Shown: positions 22,041-34,660 of the stretch, in pieces | How positions within the stretch are numbered: position 1 is the first letter of the stretch | Layout: each line of letters starts with the position of its first letter | From: Collybia mongolica | Lineage: Eukaryota > Basidiomycota > Agaricomycetes > Agaricales > Clitocybaceae | Reading direction: 5' to 3' | Assembly: GCA_013420905.1 (NCBI GenBank) | Contig: JAAXNY010000006.1 | Span: 1-64,000, forward strand | Length of the DNA: 64,000 nt | Program-made: the position numbers and the translations under genes | Notes under the pieces: generated by a model | What the model was told of the DNA's origin: nothing | Seen by the model: the letters and a program-made list of their open reading frames with translations, nothing else | Database searches by the model: none

Positions 22041-24059
22041 ATGGGCAAAGACAATCCACCCAGCCGATCCCAGCGATTGGCGGAACGCGCCTCGAAACCG
22101 CTGGACATTCGCGACTATCTTCGTGGGTCTTCCTCCCCTGCTCCATCCAGGAGCACAACTCCTCAGAGACCCCCGGGCCTCCCTACTATTGCACAATGGG
22201 TCTTCTTTCAACCACCCACGCCTGCACCTGCATCGGAAGCGGATTCCTCCACTCCGATGGACACTACGGCAGACGACGACACCATTACACTGTCGTCCGC
22301 CAAAGGCAAAGCCCCAGCCCCACCCCCCCAGGACCGAGAGGAAACCTTGGAGGGGGTGGAGATGAACTCCTTCCAGGAGAGCTTTGACGACCCTGCGGAT
22401 GCCTTCCTCCCAACTGGTTCGAAAGAATCGGCGGAGGTGGACATCCAGGCGGCTACCTCATCGCTCCACAACACAACAGAGCTTATGAACCTCTGGACTG
22501 AAAAGGGATATCGCGTCCCTGCACACCTCACTGACACCTTTGCCACTGAGCTCCTCCAGGTCGTATACTCGGCCTCTGAAATCGGCCTCATCCGGCATGT
22601 TGCCAATGGGACCTCTCAAGTCGCCGCCCTACAACAGGTCATCAACAGCCTTCGGAGCCAGCTCCCCCCTGACGCTCCCCCCGCACCTAAGTATGGTCCC
22701 CCTGGATCAGGGCAGCGGCCCCCCCACTTGTCCAATGCTACCTCTGACCCTGCAGGTCTCCGCAGGCCCCAAAGGAAGCTTATCCTGGCTCGGTCATCCA
22801 GACAGCCTCCGCCTCCCCCCCCTAGGCTGACCCCGGCCTTGTTTGCATCCACAGCAGCTGCTGCTGCCTCTCTCCCCCAACCTCCCCCTTCTAAGAGGAG
22901 AAAGGGTGCCGCTGCCACGGCGGAGGGACTAGTCCAAATGGCCAAGTCGTTCCCCTTGGCTCCCAATGCATCCATCGTCCAAGTGCAACGGATTGTTGCA
23001 GGCGGGGCTGCCATCTCCCGCACAAACGCTGAACGAGCCCGTGCCAACGTGAAGCGTTCCACCACCCACGGCTCCTCTCGGAAAGAAGTTGTGGTTTTCT
23101 GTTCTCCGCTGGTGTACTGGGACGACGCTCCCATTATACCAACGATCAACAGCACTCTTGGTTCTAATCGCCAAACCATTTGCGCCGTCATGGAAACACG
23201 GAACCATCTTGGGGGTTTGTCCCTCGTCATGGACTCTGTGCCTTCCGAAGACGACCTCCAGGTCCTTTACCAGTTCTTTGATGCCAAGGCAAAGGAGGCT
23301 TGAGGGACTGAGACAGAGACATGGGTTGAGGTCGGGTCCTCCAAGACCTTCCTCCGCATCCCCAACTTTCCCTTCTTTGGTACGACCATCACATATAACG
23401 AAACCGGGAAGCCCATTCCCATCACTCCGTTGGAGGTCAAGACTATCCTTGAATCCTGCAAATGGAAAGGTGCGATCCATCTGTACCAAGGGGCGCTCCC
23501 CTGCATGGTCAGAAACTCCAAAATGTCAGACTCATGCACTGTGTTCTTCGACATTTATGATTCTTGTGGAGGCACCCACCTCCGCAGCCTTTGGAACAAG
23601 AGCTTCATGCTCGGGTCCCAGTCCTTGACCATCCTGCCCGCTGACAAGCAAATAGGGGTCCCTATCTGCACAAAGTGCTGGAGGTTTGGCCACCACAAGG
23701 AGGTCTGTCCCTTCAGAGCTCAACTGTGCTCCTACTGCAGCGGACCTCATGACGCCCGCAATCACCGCGATCTAGTGGCGTGCTGCAAGGCCGCCCCCAA
23801 GGCCACCCCACCAAGACTTGCAACACCGGCAGGTCATAAGTGCCCCCACGCCTCCCGATGCGTCAACTGTGGCCTCGCCCATGAGTCTGACAACAGGAAG
23901 TGTTCCTTTTGGAAACACCACTATGATTCCAAATGGCTAGCAGCCAAGTACACTGCCCAGAAGGTAGGTGACAAGCTTTTACGCTTTGCACCATCTGCTA
24001 ATACCCCCTTCCCCACCATTACAGGAGACAGGCTCCGAGGACGCAGGGAGGGTACTTGA
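22041..24059 (+). pseudogene. LINE ORF1 (gag-like, zinc knuckles)
   Basis: This is an RNA-binding nucleoprotein for the LINE particle. The N-terminal half is Pro/Ser/Ala-rich and disordered. The C-terminal third has three metal-binding knuckles: CTKCWRFGHHKEVC (C-x2-C-x4-H-x4-C), CSYCSGPHDARNH and CVNCGLAHESDNRKC, all within 23670-23900. An in-frame TGA at 23301-23303 divides the frame after residue 420. The reading continues in the same frame, and CGA (Arg) is the simplest ancestor. It lies 54 bp upstream of ORF2. Confidence 0.88.
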
Positions 24060-24113
24060 GCATTTCGACAAAAAGTTACTTGATTAATGTCTAGTACAAC
24101 TTGTAATGTAAAT

Positions 24114-27100
24114 ATGCTCAGAACCTACTGCCAAAATGTCGGGCACAAATGACAATGGACAGTTGACCTGTTAGAACGCCGCAAGGACGTCACTGACATT
24201 CTCTTCCTGCAGGAGCCGCCATGGGCCACTGTACAGTATACAGCCTCCTTGACCGAAAAAAACGGGGTCCCCATCAGGGGACCCCCCGTCCACCCAGACT
24301 GGATTCCCATGTTCCCCAAAGGGTTCGACGCAGCCGAAGATCAGCCGCATGTCATGGCCTACGTGAACCAAGCCATCCGCTTGGTGAAACCTAAGCTCCA
24401 ATCTGACATCGTGAACCACCACGATGTCATGCTCATCACTGTTTGAGGGCACCTTGGCCCAGTGCATTTGATGAATGTCTACTCAGATGAGAATGGATCA
24501 GCAATCCGATTCCTCGAAGACCACCTGGATGAGTTCCCCAATGTTAGCTATATGGGGGGTGATTTTAATTGCCCCTCAGCGCATTGGGATGCTACCCTCA
24601 ATCATGAGCACCCCATGGCCAACAGGCTCATGGAGTGTGCGGCCGCCCTCAGCCTTGAGCGGATTGCCCCCCCCTCGGGGCGGGTCATGCATCGGCCGTA
24701 TAATGCGGCCCTGCGCAGCTCGGTCCTTGACCTAGTGTTTGTCCCGGCATTCCGGGGCTACACAGCTGACCTGACGATAGGTGATAAGGGCGAACCTGAT
24801 CACTTTCCTCTACTCCTAGACATCCCCCTTAGGGTTGAGTTCCCCGAAGGGAAGATGTCAATCAAAATCGACTCCGAAGAAGAGACTGCTTTCCTCGCAG
24901 AAGTGTGTTCACTTCTCAGGCTCATCCAAATCCCTGACATCTCATCAGCGGAACAAACTCAACTAGTTGCTCAGGCAATAGCTAAGGGCTTTGAAACGGT
25001 GTGGTCCCACCAAGACTTAGACTGGGCACAAGCCCGGTTAGTCTTAGTGGGACTCGGACTGCGCCCGGATGAGGTCTGAGGCTATGAGTTCTGATCTCCC
25101 AGAGGACTGGAAGGCCTTCAAGGCCACCACGCGTAAAACGAAACAAAAGCACTTTGATGAACGCATTGACGAAATTGCTAATACTAACCTCAGACCATGG
25201 GATCTCATGGACTGGGTGGGCCCACACAAGACACCCCTAGTCGAGGCTATCTCATACCAGGGAGTGCCATGCAGCACCACAGAGTCGCTATGGAACGCAT
25301 TGCACTCCACCTTCAACTCAGCTATTGATAGGCCAATTGACCTTGACAAACTGGGCAACGCTTGGACCTCACCCACAACGCGGGTGTGGGTCCCCTACTC
25401 TGCTGCTGAGATGTTGGATGCCCTTTCAGGCACCTCAAATTGATCCGCCCCTGGGCCGGATCACATCTCATGGCGTCACCTTAAACGGATCACCCAAGAT
25501 GACCTGTGCAGCAAACTACTCTTGTGGCTTGCAAACGCTTGCCTCTTGTCAGGCCATTGGCCTGCCGAGTTTAAAGCATCCATTACGGTGGTCATACCCA
25601 AGCCGGGTAAACCATTGTATGACACCCCCAAGTCGTTTTGCCCAATAGTTCTATTGAACACATTGGGCAAGCTTCTAGAGAAAATGTTGTCCACCAGGAT
25701 GCAGTTTGAAGCTGCTCAACACAGTGTACTCCACCCCAATCAGTTCAGAGGAGTCTGTCAGAACTCCACCGAGGATGCTGGCTGCTTTCTCACACACGCT
25801 GTCCACTCAGGATGGCGGGCCAAACTCAAGACCAGCGTTGTTGCTTTCGACCTAGCTCAGTTTTTCCCATCCATAAACCACGAGGTTCTCCTACACATCC
25901 TCGAGAGACAGGGATTCGCACCGGAAGTGGTTGCGTTCTTCAGGTCATACCTCATTGATCGTCATACTAGATACGCATGGGACGACGAATTGTCCCCGCT
26001 CTTCCCATCCTCTCTGCCCTATGCCTCACACCCCTCCTCAAGGAATTCGAACGGAGGGTCTGCATAGCCTCACTAATCTCCTATGTGGATGATGGCACCA
26101 TCATAGTGCAGTCAGACACATTCAAACAGAACCTTGTTAAGCTCAAAGGGGCCTACAAAGTTGTATTCGAGCTCACCCAGGCTATGGGCTTGGTTCTTGA
26201 ACACAGCAAGTCAGAGGGATTCCACTTCTCTCAAAAACACAGCGATATCAACCCTGACATCGACCTTGGCTATGCCCCATATACTGGGGACACCCCCCTC
26301 CACCCTGGCACCATTTGGTGCTACCTCGGATTCTTCTTTGACCGTCCCCTCACATTCAGAGAGCACGTCAAACGATACACGAACAAAGCCCTCACCTCTG
26401 TAAAGGCTATGCTCTCCCTTGGCAACTCGGTGTGCGGACTTAGGCCCAAGCACAAACGAATGCTATACCAAGCCTGTGTTCTTCCCATTGCTACATACAG
26501 GAGCAGGCTTTGGATGTATGAAGGGGCCCGCATGGCAGGCCCTCTCAATAACCTCCGGAAGATGCAAAGACGAGCGTGTCTTTGGTCACTGGCACCTTCA
26601 AGACATCCCCAAACGGGGCTGGTGAAACCCTCGCAGGCATACCCCCTATCCACCTCCATGTCAGAAAGCTGGTGGAAAGGAGTCATGTCCGCTCCCGTGC
26701 GCTCCAGGCCTCACACACCTTTCGAGGCCTCATCGATGGGAACCACAAATTCTCTGTTGAGACCCTCAATGCCTGCAACCCAAGCCGTAGGCTCGGTAAA
26801 CTCATATCACCCATCATAGAAGCCTGGTCTAACCTTGGCCTCTCTTCCCTGGATCTGGACCCTGTCCACCCACTTGACCAACCAGGCATGTGCCCCAAGG
26901 ACCTGTTCCCTGGTCACATTGTCTACAATATTGTCACCCCCCCACCTAAGGGCAGTGATCACCGCGAGGAATTCATGAAAGACCGCATCACATTGCTAAA
27001 GAGCGCTGTCGATGAGGCCTCTCATTCCCCATGGAGCATCTGCATTATCACTGATGCATCCACCCCCCCTCCCCCCATGCAGTCAGTTGCGGTTTACCGA

Positions 27101-29116
27101 GTCTGGCATGATGGAGACTTATACAAGGACTGGTTTGCTACCGGCCTATCTACATCTGATGACGCCGAACTGCGAGCGATTGCGGAAGGCGCCCAACAGG
27201 CAGCTGACATTGGACTAGAGGACATCCAGGATGTCCATATCTTCTCCGACTCCATCAACGCCCTCAGGCGTTCCCTCGATGCATCGCACCACTCAGGTCA
27301 AGCATCAGCCCTCAAAGTGTGCGATGTGCTGCTGCCTTGGCTGCAGCTCTGCGCCATCCACAAGATTCACCTCCACCACATTACAAGTGGGGTGGAGATT
27401 GAAGACCACCAACTGGCACACATCAGTGCTGAAAGGGGGCTCCTGGGCTATAAGTGTGCTGATGCTATGAAATGTAATCCCTTACACACACACACCAAAC
27501 CTAACAATCAACACACGAACAGTAGGAATCGCCTGTTTTGAGTTTGGGTTCAAGTGCTTAGAAGCACCAAGCTTTGAATAGTACTAGCCAAAGCCCTTTC
27601 CAATGATCTCTCAACGGGTTTGTTTTAGACAAAAGCTTCAACACAGGTTTAAAAACCTGCTAGGTATATTTATAATATCTCTTGATCCAATAGACTGAGT
27701 ACCAAGTGTACGTTCAATTATTAATGATCCCAAGCGGATCTTTAAGTCCAAGCAACTTATCAAACAATACAGTGCCAAGTGCACTAAGGCCAAGTGCCTA
27801 GTAATTCCAACGGACAATATGGTACTAAGTTCCAAGTGAACTAAGTTTCTTTAATTCTGTGGTTCTTCAATCAATTCCAATCAAGACATGTTGAAGCAAT
27901 CTGATCCTTAATTTGGGCACGCAATAGTGTTTTAACAAATGTGATTTGTATACTCTATAGTAGCGCGAAGTGGGGGCAAGATTCCTTGCCTTAGCGCTAC
28001 TCATCTACAGTCTATTTATAGTGTACAAACTAAATATCATACGGAATTGTAAATTTTACACGGAACCGCGCTCCCGCGCGCCAAGGATCTGTATTCAATG
28101 CTGATGCATCCTCTACAACTTGGCGCGCGTGCCATGCATGCCAATTATGCCGTTTACTGGTTACTTATCAAATATTGAAAGAGCTGGCTAAACTCTTATC
28201 AAGTCACGACCGCGCGCTTTGTTATTTAAAAACAGCGCGGCACTGTCATTTACTCCTCCTGATTGTCCCGGTTGCTATTCACGGGGTCCTGTCACTTCTG
28301 GTAGTTAACACCAAGTACCCCTGACTAGGATCGGGTTGTGCAAGTCCCGAATTTACAATTACTTCTCCTATTAATGATGATCCCCGGACTAATGATATCA
28401 TACTACAACGGTTACTTATGAACTAAGACACCGAGGTTGTAACTGGGCATGGTGAATAGGACTAATAATAGACCGTACTCATAGTCCTCTGTACTGATAG
28501 TGTATTATCCATTAGACTAGTTCACTCTGATTAGCCGTCTTGGAGCTCGACTCTAATCCTTTATTACCATTTACTTGGTTATTAGAAATGATACTAATAG
28601 CCTTACTTGTTGACTTTATAAGTGCAAACAATTTCGGGCCCTATCAGCGCCGTCTCGACTCGTGTTGAGGCAGGTGGAGCGCCGGTTATATCTGCTGACT
28701 ATGCACGACGCGAAGCAGTTACACGCATGCTTGATGGCTGGAAGTCTCTCTTCCAGTCCAAGAAGTACATTGGCTCCAATTTCCTGAGGCTCTATGCGAA
28801 AAAGGACACCCCGCTCACTCCGACCCATGTAAACAGTGGGCCATGGATGCGCAAGACTGGTCACAGCCATGCTCTGACTGCCTGCTTGGTGCGATGCATC
28901 ACCGGACACACTCCAATTGGGGCATTCCGATCGCGATTCTTCAAGGAAGAATCTGTCTCCTGTAGGTGCGGTGCCCCCTTGGAAACCGTACAACATGTTC
29001 TATTCAACTGTCCACGGCACAGACAGGAAGACAAGCCCAGCCGCCAGCTGTGCTATGCGTGGCTGGTGGAATTCCTCTCGGAAAACGAAAACGCATTCGT
29101 GTTCAACGTTCCCTAG
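24114..29116 (+). pseudogene. LINE ORF2 (endonuclease, reverse transcriptase, RNase H, CCHC)
   Basis: The endonuclease (24114-24830) shows CQNVGHK, LQEPPW, GGDFNCPSAHWD and GEPDHFPLL. The RT (about 25440-26560) shows FCPIVLLNTLGK, QFRGVCQNSTEDA, VVAFDLAQFFPSI and YVDD. The RNase H (about 27020-27429) shows ITDAS, DAELRAIAEG and FSDS. A finger follows the inserted repeat: CRCGAPLETVQHVLFNC (near 28970). Stops are TGA at 24150, 24444 and 25441. Frameshifts lie near 25070, 25996 (a 40-nt loss removing the GQGS loop, compared with 8087-8180) and 26586 (2 nt lost). It cannot make an active enzyme. Confidence 0.92.
27430..28646 (+). repeat. LTR-like repeat, copy 3, inserted in LINE ORF2
   Basis: It has the same 1.22 kb sequence as copies 1 and 2. 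It is flanked by AGTGC (27425-27429) and AGCGC (28646-28650), a 5-bp duplication differing by one CpG/TpG change if the terminal A is shared. Removing the insert restores the LINE frame across AHISAVSTRVEAGG. That makes it a clean insertion, best read as a solo LTR, and fixes the repeat ends. Confidence 0.85.
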
Positions 29117-29469
29117 TCCTAAACAGGCCAGCAGCGGTACTCAGTGTTCTAAGTGACGGCTATAGGGTGCTCCCTGCCCAAACATGCGAACCTGGATAAT
29201 CGGTGGACCTGAAGCCACCACCTGCTGCGGAGTGCTGCAGCAGGGGGCCCATCCCCTGGCATAGATTGGCCCTTCCGGCCTGTGTATAACAAGCTCTGGC
29301 TCCATTCGCTAGTCCGACCCTGGTCGGGTGAGCACCCTAGCCTTGCAGCGCTTTGTCTCCTGCCCCCTCTCCCCCCCCCCCTTTTTTGCCCAATTACTAC
29401 TTGTAGTGACCAGCACATGTATTATGTACAGTTGGTATATAAAATGTTGAACCAAAAAAAAAAAAAAAA

Positions 29470-29483
29470 TAGTGGTTGAGCCA
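29470..29483. repeat. LINE target-site duplication, right copy
   Basis: An exact copy of TAGTGGTTGAGCCA follows the A-run at 29454-29469. Confidence 0.92.
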
Positions 29484-29775
29484 AAATTGATGTTGCAAAA
29501 TTTGATGATGGTGGTAAGAGGGGGTTGAAATTAGAGTTTGGAATTTCTGAGTCTTTTCTTCAAACTCAGTCCGGAGTTTTCCAGATCATGTGATCAATGG
29601 CTTCACCTGACATAAGTTCTGCTCATTCTTAGGTTATCTGTTCAAGAACCACCTACTCAAGTCATGTGACCAAACTACCTGCTTTGCAACACATAGTACC
29701 ACATCACATGACCCCCAAAACACATTATTTTTAAATTACTGCTGTACCTGCTGATGTAATAGTGTGAATTGTTCC
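29484..29775 (-). other. Right half of the LINE target; 5' region of the interrupted gene
   Basis: Read on the minus strand across the duplication, this continues the hydrophobic frame at 21776-21901 (SNFATSILAQPLLQMF). Further right the frame is not clear. The segment is CpG-poor like 20.7-21.9 kb, as expected if the two were once adjacent. Confidence 0.4.
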
Positions 29776-30688
29776 AAGATGAGTTCTTTATCAACCCAGT
29801 CTTCGGGCAAAAAGTTGATTCATTCATTCATTCATATTTTAACACCGTGGGAAAATATTTCCATAATGGGTTTTTTCTTCTCTTATAGCTTTTTACAGCA
29901 TTTCTCCACAAATACAAAGTATTGTGACATAATTTGCATGTATTTGGGATGCTTACATAATGCTTTTGATGATGCCATCAAAATTATGCATATCTAATAT
30001 TTCAAAGCATTGTCTTTCAAAATTTATTTTGTGATTTTCTCCATAACCAGTAAAGCTATTAACTTTGTTTTTATATGTTTGGAATGTACAAACATGGCTC
30101 TACAATTTCCTTGTTGAGCATAATTTTCTCACAGTCTATTTTGAGTGAAATATCAGAAATGTCCAGATTCAGCTAGTTTTGAAGGTCTGTGTGTTATGTC
30201 AGGGGTAAACAAACATCTTATAACAACAATGACCCTTACCAAACATGACCCTTGTGGGAAATTATCCTAAACATTGGAAAAATCAACAACTACTACTATA
30301 TTTACCTAAAATACAAAGAGGATTGATTTCTCTATTTATTGACACATGTCACATGATCTATTCCATCACATAAGTATACCAAATACATGACAACAATCTG
30401 AATGCTTATTTAGTGTACATGATCCTGGTAAAAGTTAGTTCTGATGGTTTTTGTGTTTTCTCCATAGCCAGGCAAGCTATGGCATTGGGCTTTGTGCACA
30501 GGCATTGCTTGTTTACTTGGTAACATTTTCCCATGGTCACATGACCTCTATAAACTATCACCTACATTGTTTTTAGTCAGTTACAACTTCCTGAATGTGG
30601 AATGGACTTATTTCTCCTACAAAAAATAGAAAAAAGAAATAAAGAACAAGTACCTGCCACACAATGTGTTGGCCCACTCCACCCAAGT
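29776..30688 (+). repeat. Dispersed AT-rich repeat, longest copy
   Basis: It starts AAGATGAGTTCTTTATC and ends CCACTCCACCCAAGT. The first 640 bp match 10499-11126 and the last 520 bp match 8771-9280, so this copy joins the two partial ones. It has no coding frame, no obvious terminal inverted repeats and very few CpG sites. Confidence 0.75.
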
Positions 30689-30779
30689 ATGGTGAAGTAG
30701 TACCTCATGTATATGTTTGTATGTGTTTGTATTTGTTTTTATTTTTCTAAACCTCATCAACAACAAATTTCTTGCTACA

Positions 30780-31330
30780 TATTGTAAATGAATACTGTCT
30801 GTATATCATTTCACCACACATCTGGCCAAACAAACAATAATACTAAAGAAATTTCCCACAATATAGATGATACTTATCTCAGCAAATACAAAGCTGATGG
30901 ACATGCTACTACCTGACATCATAAAGGATTACATTATGTGTATGTTTACATGTATTTGTAGTTGTTTGTACCCTCCCAAATCACATTATTTACAACAACT
31001 TTTTGACTGCATATTACAAATAATTATAATCTGTATATTACTTTGCCAACATCTGGCCAAACAAACAATATTAATGAAATTCCCACAATATAGATGACGC
31101 ATATCTCAGCAAATACAAGGCTAACAGGCACAATTGAAATTGCCATTACTCCTAGACCTATGGAGAGGGTACACCAGGAAATGTATATTTATATTTGTTG
31201 GTACCTTTCCAAATTTGATTATAATCTCTTGTTATATCTATTTTAATATCACATTTATATATTACTTGGCCATAAGCATAGCCAAACAAGTCAATGTGGA
31301 TGCTCCTGGAATCTACAGGTTAGTGCTCAA
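30780..31330. repeat. Degenerate tandem array, about 225-bp unit
   Basis: Three diverged units are marked by GGCCAAACAAACAATA near 30824 and 31056 and AGCCAAACAAGTCAATG near 31277, each preceded by a T/C-rich stretch and followed by ATCTCAGCAAATACAA. Similar blocks lie near 10200. It is non-coding. Confidence 0.6.
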
Positions 31331-32758
31331 TATCTTGACAATGGCTAGCTATATAAGTATGGTTAAATATAGTATGTGATAACACAACAACAAACACTTA
31401 ACAGGCATATGTACATTTGTTTGAACTTTGTCTTTGATGATGATATTTCTATTTTTAGTATATTTAATAAGTTCTTGATTAACCCAGGATGCAAGGCTAG
31501 AAATAAATTGATAAATGTTGAATAGTTGATATACATTTCAATACTGTGGGAACTTGGTTCTATTATAGGCATTTGCATTGGTATTACTTCCTTATATCAC
31601 ACAATTGGGTAGTCCAATCTATAAGTAGGTACATTGGATAAATACTGTGGGTGTACCAGAAGTCTATATCAGCCTACTAGAGCTGTGCAAATAGTACAGG
31701 GGTAAAGTATCAGTAAGAAGTAAACTAATATTTGTAAAAGGAATAAGAACATATCACAAGTTAGATAGAATTACACCAAGGTAGTCTCAAGGTATACAGC
31801 AGCATATAGGTGCATATACAATAGAACAAGGTATATCTGAGTAACTAGATGTGGGGCACATATGCACTCACCTTACACACATCTGGTTAGGGCACAGGGG
31901 TGATTTGCATTACTTGGTCTAGACAGCACATCCAGGGGTGCACACCCAGCCACCAGGTGATGGTTCTACCATATGGAATACACCACTGCACCACCCATGT
32001 CCACCATGCTAGCTGCTCACTAGCAGATGTGGGCAGGCAGTCACTGGTAATGTGGCAGGTGCCTCTGTAGTTCTTGTTGCAGCTTTTATTGTTGTCCATC
32101 AACAATATTCAGCCATTGCCAGTAATGGCCAAGAGTAGACAGCAGGGGCCATTATAAAAACAAGCACCTTGGACTGACAAGCTCATATTACCAAATGGGT
32201 CTGAGCATCCAAGTAACAGCATGGATTTATGGACTTAGCTTTGACTTGGCTCAGATGCAGACTGTCAATTAAGCAGGGCTCCCTGCCAAACAGGGTCTGA
32301 GTCAGTCTGCAGACACCTGCATTTGTCTGTGTGGTCTGTGTGGCTCATGTGGCTCAGTGTAAAGTCCCCAGAGAAGCTACTGAGTTGGTTGTATATTTGG
32401 AATATACAAATATGGATCTACATTTTCAAGTTTGTTAATTTTTTCACACAGTCCATCTCTGAGGGTCTGAGTCCCCACTTTACCAGCTGACTTGTTTTTA
32501 AGGAAAATGCCTAGATATATATTGTTACCTTTTATTGGTGGATATCTGTATAGGATCTATAAACACCAACTTCTATTGACATACACCATGGATATGGGTG
32601 AAGTTGTAAGGGCATCACTCGTTTGTCCACATCTAGCCATCAGAATCACTATTGCACAGCTTGCATAGCCTCACTGTTATATCTTTTATTCTGACACACA
32701 CTGCTTTAACCCCTTGACAGATAGTAGTTTACTCTGGACTGACATATCACAGATGGAT
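31331..32758. other. CpG-poor non-coding DNA
   Basis: There is no supported gene. The part 31600-31900 is a diverged relative of 34930-35230; both share AAGGTAGTCT followed by GAGGCA/AAGGTA, then GTATAT and GTGACTAGAT-like words in the same order. A diverged piece of the dispersed repeat (TTCTTGATTAACCCAGG) lies near 31470. Confidence 0.5.
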
Positions 32759-32987
32759 TGTTGCATCAGTAGAGTTACTGATATCAGAATCTGTTGTTAT
32801 TTGAGACATAGACACAATGTACTGTATATAAGGTGCCCCTTCCTCTCCATGGAAGGGCACCTTTGCAATAGACTTAGGCTGGGTTCTCTACTCATAGTCA
32901 AGCCTCTAGTGCTCTATGCTCATCCATTCCCTGCATGGTTGTTCATACTGTGTATACTGCTCCCTGTCTGAGCCTCTTAGCAACATG
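32759..32987 (+). repeat. Candidate solo LTR, Ty1/copia-like
   Basis: The 229-bp segment starts TGTTGC and ends GCAACA, a 6-bp inverted terminus typical of LTRs. It contains TATATAAGG at 32825-32833 followed by an imperfect hairpin of GGTGCCCCTTCC with GGAAGGGCACC, as in short fungal copia LTRs. The flanking 5-mers (TGGAT, TGACC) do not match, and no second copy is in the window, so it remains a candidate. Confidence 0.4.
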
Positions 32988-34489
32988 ACCCCTTACAGAA
33001 GTGCAACAAGTATTTTGCAAGCTCAAATGTGTGGTCATATTACGTCTTCATGTTGTGTATCCATCAGGCCTTCCATGATGTCAAGCTACTCCCTGTACCC
33101 TACAATCTAATTCTAGGACAATGCCTGACAAGTGTTCCAGAACCAAACTTATCAACAACAAAAAGTAATATAAAGTTGAATAGATTCTGGATAGCTAGTT
33201 CTATTGCAACACCCTGGTTCTAGAAATATAAAGAAAAGTTAATCAAAAAAAAAACATAAGGACTCGTATTTGCCAGTAATGGCCCTCTACCTCAAGTAGG
33301 TAGAAGGACCCAAAGATGATGCTTGAAACACAGGAGGACTACATTTAATGGGTGCAAGAGGCTCCCTAGTGACAGAGCTCTGACAACTGGCATTTGATAT
33401 AAATGTAGGCCAGGGGCAGAGGCAGTCACTAGTTACTTGAAATGCCCAAAAGTGAGGTGCTTTATTGCTGCAGGACAGTATGCTAATACTCTTCTCAAGG
33501 TTGCTGGGTGTCATGGGATATGGATGGGAGATTCAGAGTGGAGACAAGCTTGCCATGGGGAAGTTCTTTGTAGAGGTTTCAGGAATTTGAATATGTAGAG
33601 GGAGGTGTAGGAGTGATGGAAGAGTGGTAATGGGAGGAAATCCACACTTCCAATCAATGTTTACTTTTGGTATAGCAACCTCTGGTGGGGCCTGGAAAGG
33701 TGGGGCATGCCTATGTTCTGGGAATAGAGGGAGTGGTAAATCAGGCCTATTGCAAGATTCAACAAGTAGTAGAGAATTTGCCAAAGAGGATAATGTCAAT
33801 ACATCAGAGTGGCAAGTCCTGGAGTTTATCAAACATGGAGCATTTTTTTGATGTATAGAGCTAATCTGACTGTGCTTTCTACATATAGTTGGTAGAGAAA
33901 TTTGACAAATTTTTCAAATTTTTTTGGAAACTGACATGAGTCTTTGAGGGAAAGGAAAGTGGTCTCAGGGAACACGTCTTCCTATGGCCTAGTCCTGTTG
34001 CATCATGAATCTCATATAGGACACACATATTATCAGCAGTAGACCACATCATTGAAACAGGCTGTGGTTGAGCAGTATGATTTATTGTTAAGCTTGGCCT
34101 GTGGGTTGGGGAAACATTGGCGTGTCAAGAACCATTATGCAATTGATACATGAAGGCAGTATTTTGGGGCTCTTTCCATCCAGACTTATTGCAGGGTTCT
34201 ACATTCTCAACTCTTGTTTCCCAAGAAGGTGAGCCAAAAATGCCAACCAGAATCCCTGAAGGGATGCCATGGTGAAGCTCCCTAGTCTATTTGAGTCTAT
34301 GAGTCAAACTATTGTCAATGGTGCTATTCACAGATCCCAAAGATTTAATCTACCTAACAAACCAGTTTGTGCAGTTGGAACTCAGTTCCCAACCTGTTCT
34401 GGCAGACTTTGAATCCTAAGACCACCCCAGTCAATGGCAAAATAAAGTTTATTATTTTCATTGGGCGGAGCCTAAAAATAATACCAAGT
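32988..34489. other. CpG-poor DNA with short decayed minus-strand frames
   Basis: On the minus strand, 33832-33533 reads as a Ser/Pro/Leu-rich stretch, and a second frame near 34140-33880 gives a Ser/Thr-rich stretch ending FSTNYM. Neither matches a family I know. They may be remnants of one spliced gene or transposon protein. I see no RNA gene. Confidence 0.35.
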
Positions 34490-34660
34490 GTGACAACAAC
34501 TTGGCCAAAATGACGAGAAGCAGATGCTTACCTGCATGTGCACCATATTATGTAAGGATTTTTTGAAGTCCATTTTGTGGCACAGTGTGACCATTAGGAT
34601 AGCAAGTTGTGAGTGCATTGAATGTTTACCCAGTGACTCCCCCCACTGCTGTCACTGCAG
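34490..34660 (+). repeat. CpG-decayed copy of 35605-35755
   Basis: The order of words is the same as in 35605-35755, but most CG sites there are TG or CA here, for example TCCGAAGTCCG against TTTGAAGTCCA and CCGCGAG against GTTGTGAG. Confidence 0.75.

Larger units (their letters stand above)
21916..29469 (+). mobile_element. RNase H-bearing LINE retrotransposon, inactive
   Basis: It is bounded by a 14-bp target duplication and ends in a 16-nt A-run (29454-29469). It has a 5' UTR, ORF1 with zinc knuckles, and ORF2 with AP-type endonuclease, reverse transcriptase, RNase H and a C-terminal CCHC finger. This architecture fits Tad/I-like fungal LINEs, but I cannot assign a clade. It appears full length, with a 1.2 kb LTR-like insertion in ORF2. 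Damage includes one TGA in ORF1, three in ORF2, frameshifts, a 40-nt deletion in the RT and a 2-nt deletion. CpG is still common, so it is younger than the flanking sequence. Confidence 0.93.

Noticed and set aside
23089..23628. Second frames inside LINE ORF1
   Set aside because: They overlap the real ORF1 in another phase and lack domains.
30780..31330. CRISPR-like array
   Set aside because: Units are about 225 bp and diverged with no constant spacer pattern, and the genome is a fungus.
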